Positions 6,399-14,397 of a stretch of 17,386 bases of DNA are shown here, piece by piece (within the stretch, counting starts at the first letter, position 1; the number at the start of each line of letters is the position of its first letter). Origin of the DNA: Pedobacter sp. UBA4863. GTDB taxonomy: Bacteria; Bacteroidota; Bacteroidia; Sphingobacteriales; Sphingobacteriaceae. Where the stretch lies: positions 1 through 17,386 of the forward strand of contig NZ_DHDZ01000005.1 of NCBI RefSeq assembly GCF_002399615.1, read 5' to 3'. The translations under genes and the position numbers were made by a program. The notes under the pieces are model-generated. The model made no database searches, was not told where the DNA came from, and saw nothing but the letters and a program-made list of their open reading frames with translations.

Positions 6399-8051
6399 AT
6401 GCTACAAAAACTTTCGATACGTAATTACGCTTTAATTGATACGCTTGAAATTAATTTCGACAGTGGACTAAACATCATTACAGGTGAAACTGGTGCTGGT
6501 AAATCTATTATTTTAGGTGCATTATCGTTAATTTTAGGTCAGCGGGCAGAAAGCAAGTACTTTTTTAACCAAGATAAAAAGTGTGTAATAGAAGGTAGTT
6601 TTTTACTGGCGGATGAATTGTTAAAACCTCTATTCGAAAGCAATGATTTAGATTTTCAGGAAGAGAGTTTTTTACGCAGAGAAATTGCGAATGATGGTAA
6701 ATCGAGAGCATTTATTAACGATACGCCAGTAAATCTAGGCACCTTAAAACTTATTGGCGAACAACTCATCGCCATTCACTCGCAACACGCTACGCAAGAA
6801 ATTAGCAATACCGATTTTCAATTGCTCATTTTAGATGCCTTGGCAAATCATGAGCCCTTGCTAAAAAGCTACAAACAAGGCTACAAAATGCTAAAACAAG
6901 CTGAGCAACAGTTAAAAGACTTACAACATAAAACAAGCGAAGCCAAAAACAAGCAAGATTACGAAGAGTTTTTATTTAACGAATTAGAACAAGCCGCCTT
7001 AAAAGTAGGCGAACAAGAAAATTTAGAACAAGAATTAGAAAAACTAACCCACGCCGAGAGTATTAAGCGTGCTTTGTTGGCCTCTAATGGCTTAATTAGC
7101 GACAATGAAACCGCAGCAATTAATCTGGTTAAAGAAGCCAGCAATCTGCTAAATGGAGTAGAAAAATTTGATCCTGCTATTGCCGAACTCAATGAACGTT
7201 TAAAATCGTCGTTAATTGAGCTGAAAGACATTGCAAGTGAAATTACTGCCCTCGAAGAAAATACAGCGCACAATTCGCAACGCCTAGAAACTATTCAAGA
7301 AAGATTGGATCTATTTTATAGTTTGCAGCAAAAGCATCGTGTAAACAACAATGACGATTTACTAGCTATACAGGAACAACTTTCAGAGAACTTAAACGCC
7401 ATTTTAAACAGCGACGAACAATTAGAAAAACTACAAAAAGAGATTGGCACGCTAACCGAAAGTTTATTTAAACAAGCCGAACAGCTAAACGATAATAGAA
7501 AGAAAGCGATAGTTACCGCAGAAAAAGAAGTGGGCAGCGCCTTAAAACAAATGAGCATGCCTAACGCCGCTATTAATTTTAACTTAACTAAACAAACTCA
7601 ACTAAATATTAACGGCCTTAACGAAGTGCAATTGTTGTTTACTGCTAATGCCGGTCAACAAGCAGCGCCAGTGGGCAAAGTGGCCTCGGGCGGTGAGCTT
7701 TCGAGGCTAATGCTCGCGGTAAAGGCTTTGTTAGCGAAACATACTTCGTTGCCTACTTTAATTTTCGATGAGATTGACACGGGTATTTCGGGCGAAACTG
7801 CTTTACGTGTGGGCGAAGTAATTGACGCTTTAGCAACAAATATGCAAATTGTAGCCATTACACACCTACCTCAAATTGCTGCCAAAGGCAATGCCCACTA
7901 TTTTGTTTACAAACACGAAAAAGCCGATAAAACCACCACAGGCATTAAAAAGTTAAACCAAGATGAGCGTGTGGGCGCCATTGCCGAAATGTTAAGCGGA
8001 AAAAACCCTGGCGCTTCTGCCTTGCAAAATGCAAAAGAGTTGTTGGGGTAA
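6399..8051 (+). CDS. recN: DNA repair protein RecN
   Basis: RecN is an SMC-like ATPase that acts early in double-strand break repair by recombination, holding DNA ends and promoting RecA action. The N-terminal ATPase lobe has LSIRNYALID and the Walker A GETGAGKS (29-36). A long coiled-coil arm spans roughly 155-400, rich in Glu, Leu, Lys and Gln. The C-terminal lobe has the ABC signature SGGELS (430-435) and Walker B LIFDEID (454-460), followed by TGISGETALRVGEV. Length (550) equals that of E. coli RecN (about 553). It starts at the only sensible ATG, MLQKLSIRNY being the family start. It stands alone between two hairpins. In related genomes I expect it directly downstream of porD. Confidence 0.97.
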   Translation: MLQKLSIRNYALIDTLEINFDSGLNIITGETGAGKSIILGALSLILGQRAESKYFFNQDKKCVIEGSFLLADELLKPLFESNDLDFQEESFLRREIANDGKSRAFINDTPVNLGTLKLIGEQLIAIHSQHATQEISNTDFQLLILDALANHEPLLKSYKQGYKMLKQAEQQLKDLQHKTSEAKNKQDYEEFLFNELEQAALKVGEQENLEQELEKLTHAESIKRALLASNGLISDNETAAINLVKEASNLLNGVEKFDPAIAELNERLKSSLIELKDIASEITALEENTAHNSQRLETIQERLDLFYSLQQKHRVNNNDDLLAIQEQLSENLNAILNSDEQLEKLQKEIGTLTESLFKQAEQLNDNRKKAIVTAEKEVGSALKQMSMPNAAINFNLTKQTQLNINGLNEVQLLFTANAGQQAAPVGKVASGGELSRLMLAVKALLAKHTSLPTLIFDEIDTGISGETALRVGEVIDALATNMQIVAITHLPQIAAKGNAHYFVYKHEKADKTTTGIKKLNQDERVGAIAEMLSGKNPGASALQNAKELLG

Positions 8052-8070
8052 TACCAAAACAAAGCTATAC

Positions 8071-8087
8071 TTACGAAAACTTCGTAA
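8071..8087. promoter_or_regulatory. TTACGAA-AAC-TTCGTAA dyad
   Basis: A perfect 7-bp inverted repeat with a 3-base spacer lies 20 bases after the recN stop and 38 bases before the next ATG. Its arms contain the same TACGAA/TTCGTA half-sites as the operators at 3901-3940, but the spacer is 3 rather than 4 bases. No T-tract follows, so it is a poor terminator. It may be an operator, an mRNA-stabilising hairpin, or a chance match. Confidence 0.4.
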
Positions 8088-8113
8088 AAAACCCTAAAAA
8101 CTAAAAGAATAGT

Positions 8114-8121
8114 TACCTTAG
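8114..8121 (+). promoter_or_regulatory. Possible -7 box before the 8125 gene
   Basis: TACCTTAG differs from TAnnTTTG at one base, the same deviation seen in the recN candidate, and ends 3 bases before the ATG. No -33 TTTG is found at the usual distance. The assignment is weak and rests mainly on position. Confidence 0.25.
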
Positions 8122-8124
8122 GGC

Positions 8125-9354
8125 ATGAGTTTAAAACCCGCTGCCCTAATTTTCTGGTTACTGTTACTTAAGCTTACCACTTTCGCCCAAAGTAATTTTA
8201 CCATTAGCGGTACCGTACGCGACGATAAAGAAACCATTCCGGGCGCTGCCATTTACCTAAGCGGCACAAAAATTTCTACCGTTGCTAATAACGAGGGAAA
8301 ATTTAGCATCACTAAACTTCCGCCAGGAAATTACGATCTATTGATTCAAGTAGTAGGTTACCTGCCCTACGCTAGCAGCATCATTATTAGCGATAAAAAT
8401 ATTGCTATAGCAGCCTTGTTAAAAGCAAACACCGTTACTTTAAACGAGGTGGTAATTAAGCCAGACCCTAATAGAGTGATGTACATCAATATGTTTAAGG
8501 AGTATTTTATTGGCAGGACACCCAATGCCCAACAATGCAAAATTTTAAATACCGAAGTTTTAACTACCCATTACGATAAACCATCCAGAACTTTAACCGT
8601 AAGCAGTAAAGAATTCCTTATTATAGAGAACAAAGCATTAGGCTATAGAATTAAGTATTTATTACAAAATTTCGAATACGATTACAAAACACGCATTGTG
8701 TATTTTGCGGGCTTCCCTTTCTTTGAGGAAATGAAGGGTTCAATTTCTAAAACCAACAAATGGAATAAAAAACGAAACATAGCCTATTATGGCTCTAATC
8801 AGCATTTTTTCAAATCGCTATACAGAGGAACTACAGAAAAAGAAGATTTTGCCATCCATAAATTGTCAATCATAAGCAACAAAAACAGGCTGCCAGACAG
8901 CATGATCAGCGCCAACATCAAAAGGCTCACCGCCGGAAGAAACGCCATTCATATGCTTAGCTTTAACAAAGATGATTCGCTTAATTTTTGGCTAAAAGAA
9001 CGTAGCAAGCCCAAAACAATGATGGTATTAAACCGAGCAAAGGTACTTACAGATACTTTAACTAAAACTTACAACCAAAACATCAAAGCTATCAACTTCA
9101 GCGATGAACTTTTTGTAATGTACACCAAAGAAAAAGAAACCGAAGCGTACTCGAACAGTGGTTTTTCAATAAATCGTTCACCAGATATGGGGAATTACCA
9201 AGTTTCGTTAATTAGTTTATTAGAACCACCCCTGTATTTCTATAAAAATGGCAGTATTGCCAATACCCGTAGTTTTTTATGTAAAGGCTTTTGGGCTTAC
9301 GAAAAAATGGCCGATATGGTGCCCATTGAGTTTGAGCCCATAAAAACAAATTAA
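8125..9354 (+). CDS. Secreted carboxypeptidase-regulatory-like domain protein
   Basis: A 409-residue envelope protein of unknown function, of a type common in Bacteroidota. It has a signal peptide (about 1-22, ending FAQ) and a CarboxypepD_reg-like beta-sandwich at about 25-110, recognisable from SGTVRDDKETIPGAAIYL, TVANNEGKFSI and PPGNYDLLIQVVGY. This fold also forms the N-terminal part of SusC-type receptors, but here no plug or barrel follows. The remaining about 300 residues start with MYINMFKEYFIGRTPNAQQC and include ENKALGYRIKYLLQNFEYDY. I recognise this as a recurrent arrangement (a domain of unknown function after the regulatory fold), without a known activity. No Cys lipobox is present, so it is probably periplasmic or bound to the outer membrane. 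It is a single gene, closed by a terminator. Confidence 0.8.
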   Translation: MSLKPAALIFWLLLLKLTTFAQSNFTISGTVRDDKETIPGAAIYLSGTKISTVANNEGKFSITKLPPGNYDLLIQVVGYLPYASSIIISDKNIAIAALLKANTVTLNEVVIKPDPNRVMYINMFKEYFIGRTPNAQQCKILNTEVLTTHYDKPSRTLTVSSKEFLIIENKALGYRIKYLLQNFEYDYKTRIVYFAGFPFFEEMKGSISKTNKWNKKRNIAYYGSNQHFFKSLYRGTTEKEDFAIHKLSIISNKNRLPDSMISANIKRLTAGRNAIHMLSFNKDDSLNFWLKERSKPKTMMVLNRAKVLTDTLTKTYNQNIKAINFSDELFVMYTKEKETEAYSNSGFSINRSPDMGNYQVSLISLLEPPLYFYKNGSIANTRSFLCKGFWAYEKMADMVPIEFEPIKTN

Positions 9355-9383
9355 AAAAAGTTTGAGTTAGATCCGTTTGCAAC

Positions 9384-9422
9384 AAAAAAAGGGATCCCAT
9401 ATATTTGGCATCCCTTTTTTTT
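9384..9422. terminator. Bidirectional terminator between convergent genes
   Basis: A7-GGGATCCC and GGCATCCC-T8 form a stem of up to 15 pairs with one mismatch and an 8-base loop (ATATATTT). The A-tract on one side and the T-tract on the other give a canonical intrinsic terminator in both directions. It lies between the 8125-9354 gene and the convergent oxidoreductase gene ending at 9440. Confidence 0.88.
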
Positions 9423-9439
9423 AAAATAAAATAACTAGC

Positions 9440-10837
9440 TTACACGATAATTTTCTCTACTTTTTTGGTTTTACGGCTCTTTTCGGCCATAAAGCCCATC
9501 ACATGACTTTCTATTGATTCTGCGACGGTAGAAGTTAACACCTTAGCATCTTGCTGTGCCACTGCTTGGGCAAAATCGCGGGCAAGGAACCAGTCGCCAC
9601 CACCGTGTCCAGAGTTGGCATAGCCTTCAACATCTTGCGCTTCGGGTTTAAATGTAACCGATTTACCAGTTTTAAAATCTGTTACCACTAATTCTTTCAT
9701 ATCTCCTACCATATCTCCTGTAGAACCAAAAATACGTGTTCTTCTACCATGGAAACCTGTGAATGCCTCCATAGAGAAGCTAGCAGTTACGCCATCGCCA
9801 AACTGTATATTGGTAATGTAATGATCTGGTTGGTCATTGTCCATTTGATAAACGCAACGGCCGTAATCAGAAGTTTTCAATTTTTCTAAAACGTACTTTT
9901 GTTTATCAGCTTTTTCCTTTAACTCTGTAGGAACATCTAAAACCCTTGTTCTTTGTAACTTATCATGATATTGCTTAATGGCCGAGTATGGACACTCTCG
10001 CTCTACTTTACAACCATCGGTACACCTCATCGTACTGCCCTGAGGAGCATTTTCTTTCTTAAACCAAGTAAGATCGCCCATGGCTACAATTTCCTTGCTA
10101 GGCTTATCAATTACCCATTTGATAATATCTAAATCATGGCAAGATTTAGCCAATAGTATTGGCGTAGTCTTTTTTGAATCGTGCCAGTTACCACGAACAT
10201 ACGAATGCGCCATGTGAGTATGCTCAATTGGCTCTAAGTGCTGCACACTTATTACCCTGCCAATAGCTCCCTTCGCAATAAGTTCTTTCATTTTAACAAA
10301 GTAAGGTGCGTATCTTAATACGTGGCAAACTGCAACTATTCTATTCTTTTTTGTCGCTAATGCTAAAATATCTCTACACTCTTTTTCTGTAGGCGCAATT
10401 GGTTTCTCTAATAAAATATCATAGCCCATCTCCAAAGCTTTCATACATGGAGCATAGTGCAAATCATCTGGTGTGGTAATAATAATAGCGTCAGCAAATT
10501 TCGGGCGTTTAAACACTTCTTCCCAAGTTTTAAATCTATTTTCTTTAGGTATTTTATGCACCTTGGCATACCTATCATTTCTAAACGGAATAGGTTCGGC
10601 AACACCCACAATCTTTAAACTTTCAGGAAACTTGGCAGCATATCCACCGTAAACATTACCTCTACTTCCGGCTCCTATAGTAATAGCGGTAACAGCTTTA
10701 ACATTTGACTTATGCAATGGGTTTTGAGGCAAACCATATAAAAAGGTATCATTGGCTATTTTACCTAGGGTTTCGGTGGTAATAATAGCACCACCTAGAC
10801 TTAGCGTTAAGGTTTTAATAAGACTTCTGCGATTCAT
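9440..10837 (-). CDS. Tat-exported Gfo/Idh/MocA family oxidoreductase
   Basis: An NAD(P)-dependent oxidoreductase of the Gfo/Idh/MocA family, probably acting on a sugar or sugar derivative; the substrate cannot be read from the sequence. The N-terminus NRRSLIKTLTLSLGG is a twin-arginine signal, so the enzyme probably reaches the periplasm folded with its cofactor. The Rossmann domain shows GAGSRG (55-60), TTPDDLHYAP (121-130) and the EKP motif (144-146) with its catalytic Lys. The second domain has SCHDLD (232-237), which carries the usual catalytic His position. A Cys group C-x3-C-x5-C (272, 276, 282) followed by PYSA is shared, as I recall, with a subset of the family and may bind metal or be structural. 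The 465 residues exceed the about 350 of the basic family because of the signal and this insert. It is divergent from a ROK regulator, a plausible control partner. Confidence 0.88.
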   Translation of the reverse strand: MNRRSLIKTLTLSLGGAIITTETLGKIANDTFLYGLPQNPLHKSNVKAVTAITIGAGSRGNVYGGYAAKFPESLKIVGVAEPIPFRNDRYAKVHKIPKENRFKTWEEVFKRPKFADAIIITTPDDLHYAPCMKALEMGYDILLEKPIAPTEKECRDILALATKKNRIVAVCHVLRYAPYFVKMKELIAKGAIGRVISVQHLEPIEHTHMAHSYVRGNWHDSKKTTPILLAKSCHDLDIIKWVIDKPSKEIVAMGDLTWFKKENAPQGSTMRCTDGCKVERECPYSAIKQYHDKLQRTRVLDVPTELKEKADKQKYVLEKLKTSDYGRCVYQMDNDQPDHYITNIQFGDGVTASFSMEAFTGFHGRRTRIFGSTGDMVGDMKELVVTDFKTGKSVTFKPEAQDVEGYANSGHGGGDWFLARDFAQAVAQQDAKVLTSTVAESIESHVMGFMAEKSRKTKKVEKIIV

Positions 10838-11037
10838 AATCTATTAGTTTATTTCTGATTAAGTTTAAAAACGATATGAAGATAGTCACTTTTATTAAAA
10901 ATAGAAAAAAACAAATAAAAAAATTAAAAAATAGATGCAATAACAATAACTTTGATAAAATTTTTATAAAAGATTAAACAACTGTAACAGATATCTGACA
11001 AAAGTTCTGTATATATGTACTTAAAACAACAAATAAC
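10838..11037. promoter_or_regulatory. Divergent intergenic region, oxidoreductase and ROK regulator
   Basis: This 200-bp, very AT-rich spacer must carry promoters for both divergent genes. A TAACTTTG match to the -7 consensus (plus strand) lies at 10947-10954 without a clear -33 partner. A perfect 10-bp palindrome, CAGATATCTG, lies at 10988-10997, 40 bases before the ROK start, and could be an operator. No convincing consensus promoter for the minus strand was found. Confidence 0.35.
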
Positions 11038-12225
11038 GTGACATCAAAACAGCATTGGCTAAAAAACCAAATCATTAAAGGATTACTTTATGAAGATAAA
11101 AGCATTTCCGATTTATGTAGTTATCTAGGGATTAGTGCGCCTACTTGCTCCTTATTAGTTAATAAAATGATAAACGAAGGCCTGATTGCTAAAAAAGGAT
11201 CTGGCCAATCTATTGGGGGAAGAAAACCAGATCTATACACCTCTACACCCGGAAACTTTTTTGTACTGGGCATAGAGATGGACAGGTACCAAACTAAAAT
11301 GGCTATCCTTGACAATACTTTTAATTACGCTGTGCCAACCAAGACTTTATCTCTAGATATCGAAAAAGAAGCCAGACCAATAGAACTACTGCATAGCTTG
11401 GCCACCGAGCTTATAGAAAACTCCAAGATAGACAAAAACAAGCTCATTGGCATAGGCGTAAGCATGCCAGGGTTAGTAGATGCGAAACAAGGCCACAACC
11501 ATACTTTTATTGTAGCCACAGAACAGCTAAAAACACTAAAAGAAGAATTAGAAAACACCTTTAACCGACCAGTTTATATACAAAATGATGTTAAATGTTT
11601 AACTTCTGCCGAAAAACACTTTGGATTGGCAAAAGATAAAAATGATGCACTACTGCTATTCTTAGATTGGGGAATTGGCCTAGGTATTATTATGGATGGA
11701 GAAATTAGGGGTGGAAGACTAGGCTTTTCTGGCGAAATAGGGCACATGCCGTTTAAAGACGAAGGTATTTTATGCTATTGCGGCAAACGTGGCTGCCTAG
11801 AAACAGTAGCTTCCGGAATGGCTTTGGCAAAAATAGTAAAAGAAGGCATTCAGTCTGGACAGCACTCGCTATTGAACAACCTTCCAGACAGCGAAATTGA
11901 TAAGATAGAGCCCCAAGTAATTATAAATGCTGCAAAACGGGGAGATCAATATGCCATTAAAATACTGGGCGATATTGGTTATAACGTAGGAAGAGCTGTT
12001 GCATCGACAATACAACTATTCAACCCCGAACTGATTATTTTGGCTGGCAGAATAGCACAAGCGCAAGAATACATCACTATCCCCATGCAACAAGCCATTA
12101 ATACCTATTGCATGGCGCAGATTAGAGAAGATGTAGTGATTAAAGTTTCTGAATTAACCAACAACCCTATTTTACTAGGGCTAACTAGTAATGTTTTAAA
12201 CCAACACCTAGAAACAACTAACTAA
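11038..12225 (+). CDS. ROK family transcriptional regulator
   Basis: A 395-residue protein with an N-terminal winged helix-turn-helix (about 5-65) and a C-terminal ROK domain (about 75-390), the NagC/Mlc/XylR layout. The ROK signature is clear: GEIGHMPF (232-239) and the zinc-binding CYCGKRGCLE (246-255), with His236 and Cys246, 248 and 253 as expected ligands. The phosphate-binding loop that sugar kinases write as DxGGT reads EMDRYQT (80-86), so ATP-dependent kinase activity is unlikely and a sugar-sensing repressor or activator is favoured. The position of the catalytic Asp (QNDVKC, 184) is kept. The start is GTG at 11038, the first in-frame start giving the HTH an intact lead-in; no in-frame ATG precedes it. 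It is divergent from the oxidoreductase, its likely target. Confidence 0.9.
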   Translation: MTSKQHWLKNQIIKGLLYEDKSISDLCSYLGISAPTCSLLVNKMINEGLIAKKGSGQSIGGRKPDLYTSTPGNFFVLGIEMDRYQTKMAILDNTFNYAVPTKTLSLDIEKEARPIELLHSLATELIENSKIDKNKLIGIGVSMPGLVDAKQGHNHTFIVATEQLKTLKEELENTFNRPVYIQNDVKCLTSAEKHFGLAKDKNDALLLFLDWGIGLGIIMDGEIRGGRLGFSGEIGHMPFKDEGILCYCGKRGCLETVASGMALAKIVKEGIQSGQHSLLNNLPDSEIDKIEPQVIINAAKRGDQYAIKILGDIGYNVGRAVASTIQLFNPELIILAGRIAQAQEYITIPMQQAINTYCMAQIREDVVIKVSELTNNPILLGLTSNVLNQHLETTN

Positions 12226-12334
12226 CAAGGTAACTCAAACAATAGCGTTTTATTTATTTTAACATGAGTTTTGGGTCTTAATTTAACTAAACAGACCATG
12301 AAGTAGCTGCGAAGCAAAATAAATTCAGCGCTTG

Positions 12335-12349
12335 CTCCGAGTATCGGAG
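12335..12349. other. CTCCGA-GTA-TCGGAG hairpin between convergent genes
   Basis: In the 177-bp gap between the ROK gene and the convergent PorE-like gene there is a perfect 6-bp, GC-rich dyad with a 3-base loop. No T-tract follows on either strand, so it is at best a weak or factor-assisted terminator or an mRNA 3'-end stabiliser. Nothing else convincing, including no open reading frame of note, is seen in this gap. Confidence 0.35.
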
Positions 12350-12402
12350 GTGACGGTAAATTGGCGTTTCGTTTCCCAAAATTAATTCGGAACTAGCTAT
12401 TA

Positions 12403-14385
12403 TTAATTGTCTTTTCGTGAGCCCGCACTGTTAATTGCCGCAATTACAGGAGTAACTTTCACTATCTTAAATTCTGTACGTCTATTCAGTTGGTGTTGTG
12501 CCTCTGTACATTTTACGCCGTCGGCACATTGGTTTAGCAGCGCTGTTTCTCCCCTACCAACAGCGCTTAACCTATCGGCGGCTACGCCCTTACTTATTAA
12601 ATACTCCATAGCGCTAGCTGCTCGTTTTTCCGACAATAGTTGATTATACCTGGCAGTTCCCCTGGCATCGGTATGTGCTATAAGATCCATCCTAACATTA
12701 GGCATACTGGCCATAAAACTATTTACCTTATTTAAATCTGCTACTGCATCTGGCCTGATGTTCCACTGGTTAAAGTCGTAAAAAATATTGTTCAACTTCA
12801 CCGTAAACACATCTGTAGCTCGTTCTAGTTCAAACTTAATATCATAAATAGTAGATAGGTTAACTCCTTTAGTAGATATTTCTCCAGTTTGCGTGGTAAA
12901 ATATTGCTGTGGATTTCCTTTGATGATATATTCTGTTTCTTTTTCTAATGCAAAAGTGAATTTGCCTTCTGCGTCAGCAAACACTTTGTTTTCAGTGCCT
13001 TTATCTTTGTTAATTAGTAAAATTTCTAAGCCTGCAATAGGAATAGCCGTTCCCTTTTCTACCACCAAGCCATTTACAGCATATACTTTATCCTGAGATT
13101 TAGGCTCGGCCTTAATACCCGTTGTAAACCTGTAAATATCATCTAAACCCACTCCTCCATTTCTATTGCTAGAGAGGTAGCCCGTTTTGTTATTCGCATT
13201 AAATAATATTCCAAAATCGTCTTTTGATGAGTTTAATGGGGCTCTTAGATTTTCTATTTCTGTAAATTTGTTCTTTTCTCCTACGGCCGAAAAAATATCT
13301 AGCCCGCCCATGCCAATATGCCCTTTAGAAGCAAAGTAAAATTTTCCGTCTGCCCTAACCGAAGGGAAAACCTCATCGCTTTCTGTATTTATTTGGTTTC
13401 CGCAGTTTTGAGGTGGTGCCCAAGCACCGTTAGGAAGCTTCTCACTAAAATACAAGTCCATCCCGCCATAACCTCCTGGCTTATCAGAAGCAAAATACAA
13501 AATTTTGCCATCTGGAGATAATGCCGGGTGCTGTACCGAAAAAAGCCCGTCAATATTAAATGGGAGTTTATCTTTGGCAACCCACTCATCACCTTTTTTT
13601 ACCGCAAGCAGCAAATACTGTTTACCTATATCTCCAATTTTTACTTTTTTACTGGCAGACATCACGGCCCTGGTAAAAATAACTGTATCTAAACTTGAAT
13701 AAACAGCCAATGGGCCACTATGGAAACCTTTATTAATATTTCCTTTTAATAGACTAACTTTTTTAGAACTGGTAGATGCCGAATATATTTTAAGGTAGGG
13801 ATTTCCGGTCCAACCGTATATTTCTTCTCCACTTTTGTTTTTTTGCCACCTATCAGAAATCAGCACAATCTCATCTCCTAATTTAGATGGGCTAAAATCA
13901 GAGTTCTCAGAGTTAAACCCAATTTCATTTTCTACCACGGCACCTATATCAGGGTTTTCGCTCCATGTTTTGGCAACGCTACATATATTAGCTAATTTTT
14001 CGGCCTCTGTTAAATATACAGGATTTTTTTCGCCCCATACTTTAAAGTTAATAGCAGCTTCATCAAATTTTCCATTTTGTTTCAATGCTTCAGCCAAATA
14101 CTTATAATTCTCTGAAGATGCATTTGGATAATTCAACACTTTTTTATACCAAATTTCTGCTGCTTCAGTATTGTTAATAAAACGATAACAATTGGCTATT
14201 TTTTGGGCAATTTCTACGCTTGGATTGTCTTTCATGATTTTATCATAAATCTCCAAGGCATACTTATAGTCAAGCTGTTCATAGAGCTTATCTGCTTTCT
14301 TAATATCATCAGAAAAAAGCAATGAAGGCGCTAAAGAAACGAGTAGAAAAAGGACTAAAACTCTGAAATACTTTTTAATTGCCAT
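12403..14385 (-). CDS. PorE-like OmpA family protein (TPR, beta-propeller, CRD, OmpA domains)
   Basis: A 660-residue envelope protein with the domain order of T9SS PorE. It has a signal peptide (about 1-25, no lipobox Cys), TPR-type helices (28-140), a PD40/WD40-like beta-propeller (about 155-420, with HPALSPDGKILYFASDKPGG and PSVRADGKFYFASKG), a carboxypeptidase-regulatory-like fold (about 434-520), and an OmpA C-terminal domain (about 530-642). The OmpA domain keeps the peptidoglycan-binding residues Asp573 (HTDARG) and Arg588 (LLSEKRA), and a Cys pair at 620 and 626. It should tie an outer-membrane complex to the cell wall. Its length is close to that of P. gingivalis PorE. It is the last gene of the operon, 12 bases after the PorP/SprF gene. 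Whether it is the main PorE or a dedicated paralogue cannot be told here; location beside a cargo gene favours a paralogue. Confidence 0.87.
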   Translation of the reverse strand: MAIKKYFRVLVLFLLVSLAPSLLFSDDIKKADKLYEQLDYKYALEIYDKIMKDNPSVEIAQKIANCYRFINNTEAAEIWYKKVLNYPNASSENYKYLAEALKQNGKFDEAAINFKVWGEKNPVYLTEAEKLANICSVAKTWSENPDIGAVVENEIGFNSENSDFSPSKLGDEIVLISDRWQKNKSGEEIYGWTGNPYLKIYSASTSSKKVSLLKGNINKGFHSGPLAVYSSLDTVIFTRAVMSASKKVKIGDIGKQYLLLAVKKGDEWVAKDKLPFNIDGLFSVQHPALSPDGKILYFASDKPGGYGGMDLYFSEKLPNGAWAPPQNCGNQINTESDEVFPSVRADGKFYFASKGHIGMGGLDIFSAVGEKNKFTEIENLRAPLNSSKDDFGILFNANNKTGYLSSNRNGGVGLDDIYRFTTGIKAEPKSQDKVYAVNGLVVEKGTAIPIAGLEILLINKDKGTENKVFADAEGKFTFALEKETEYIIKGNPQQYFTTQTGEISTKGVNLSTIYDIKFELERATDVFTVKLNNIFYDFNQWNIRPDAVADLNKVNSFMASMPNVRMDLIAHTDARGTARYNQLLSEKRAASAMEYLISKGVAADRLSAVGRGETALLNQCADGVKCTEAQHQLNRRTEFKIVKVTPVIAAINSAGSRKDN

Positions 14386-14397
14386 AGGAACTCTGCG

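Noticed and set aside
6959..7558. Minus-strand reading frames opposite recN
   Set aside because: They are complements of the Glu/Lys/Leu-rich coiled coil, which naturally give open Ser/Phe/Leu-rich shadows.
9990..10024. Iron-sulfur cluster site in the oxidoreductase (Cys 272, 276, 282)
   Set aside because: Only three Cys in a spacing not matching a ferredoxin-type motif; metal binding is possible but a cluster is not supported.
12226..12402. Small RNA in the ROK/PorE-like gap
   Set aside because: Only one short hairpin without a T-tract and no promoter match; nothing supports an RNA gene.
13835..14107. Plus-strand reading frames inside the PorE-like gene (also near 12407, 12893, 13318 and 13505)
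   Set aside because: All are antisense to a gene with clear domains and give Ser/Phe-rich sequences without recognisable features.
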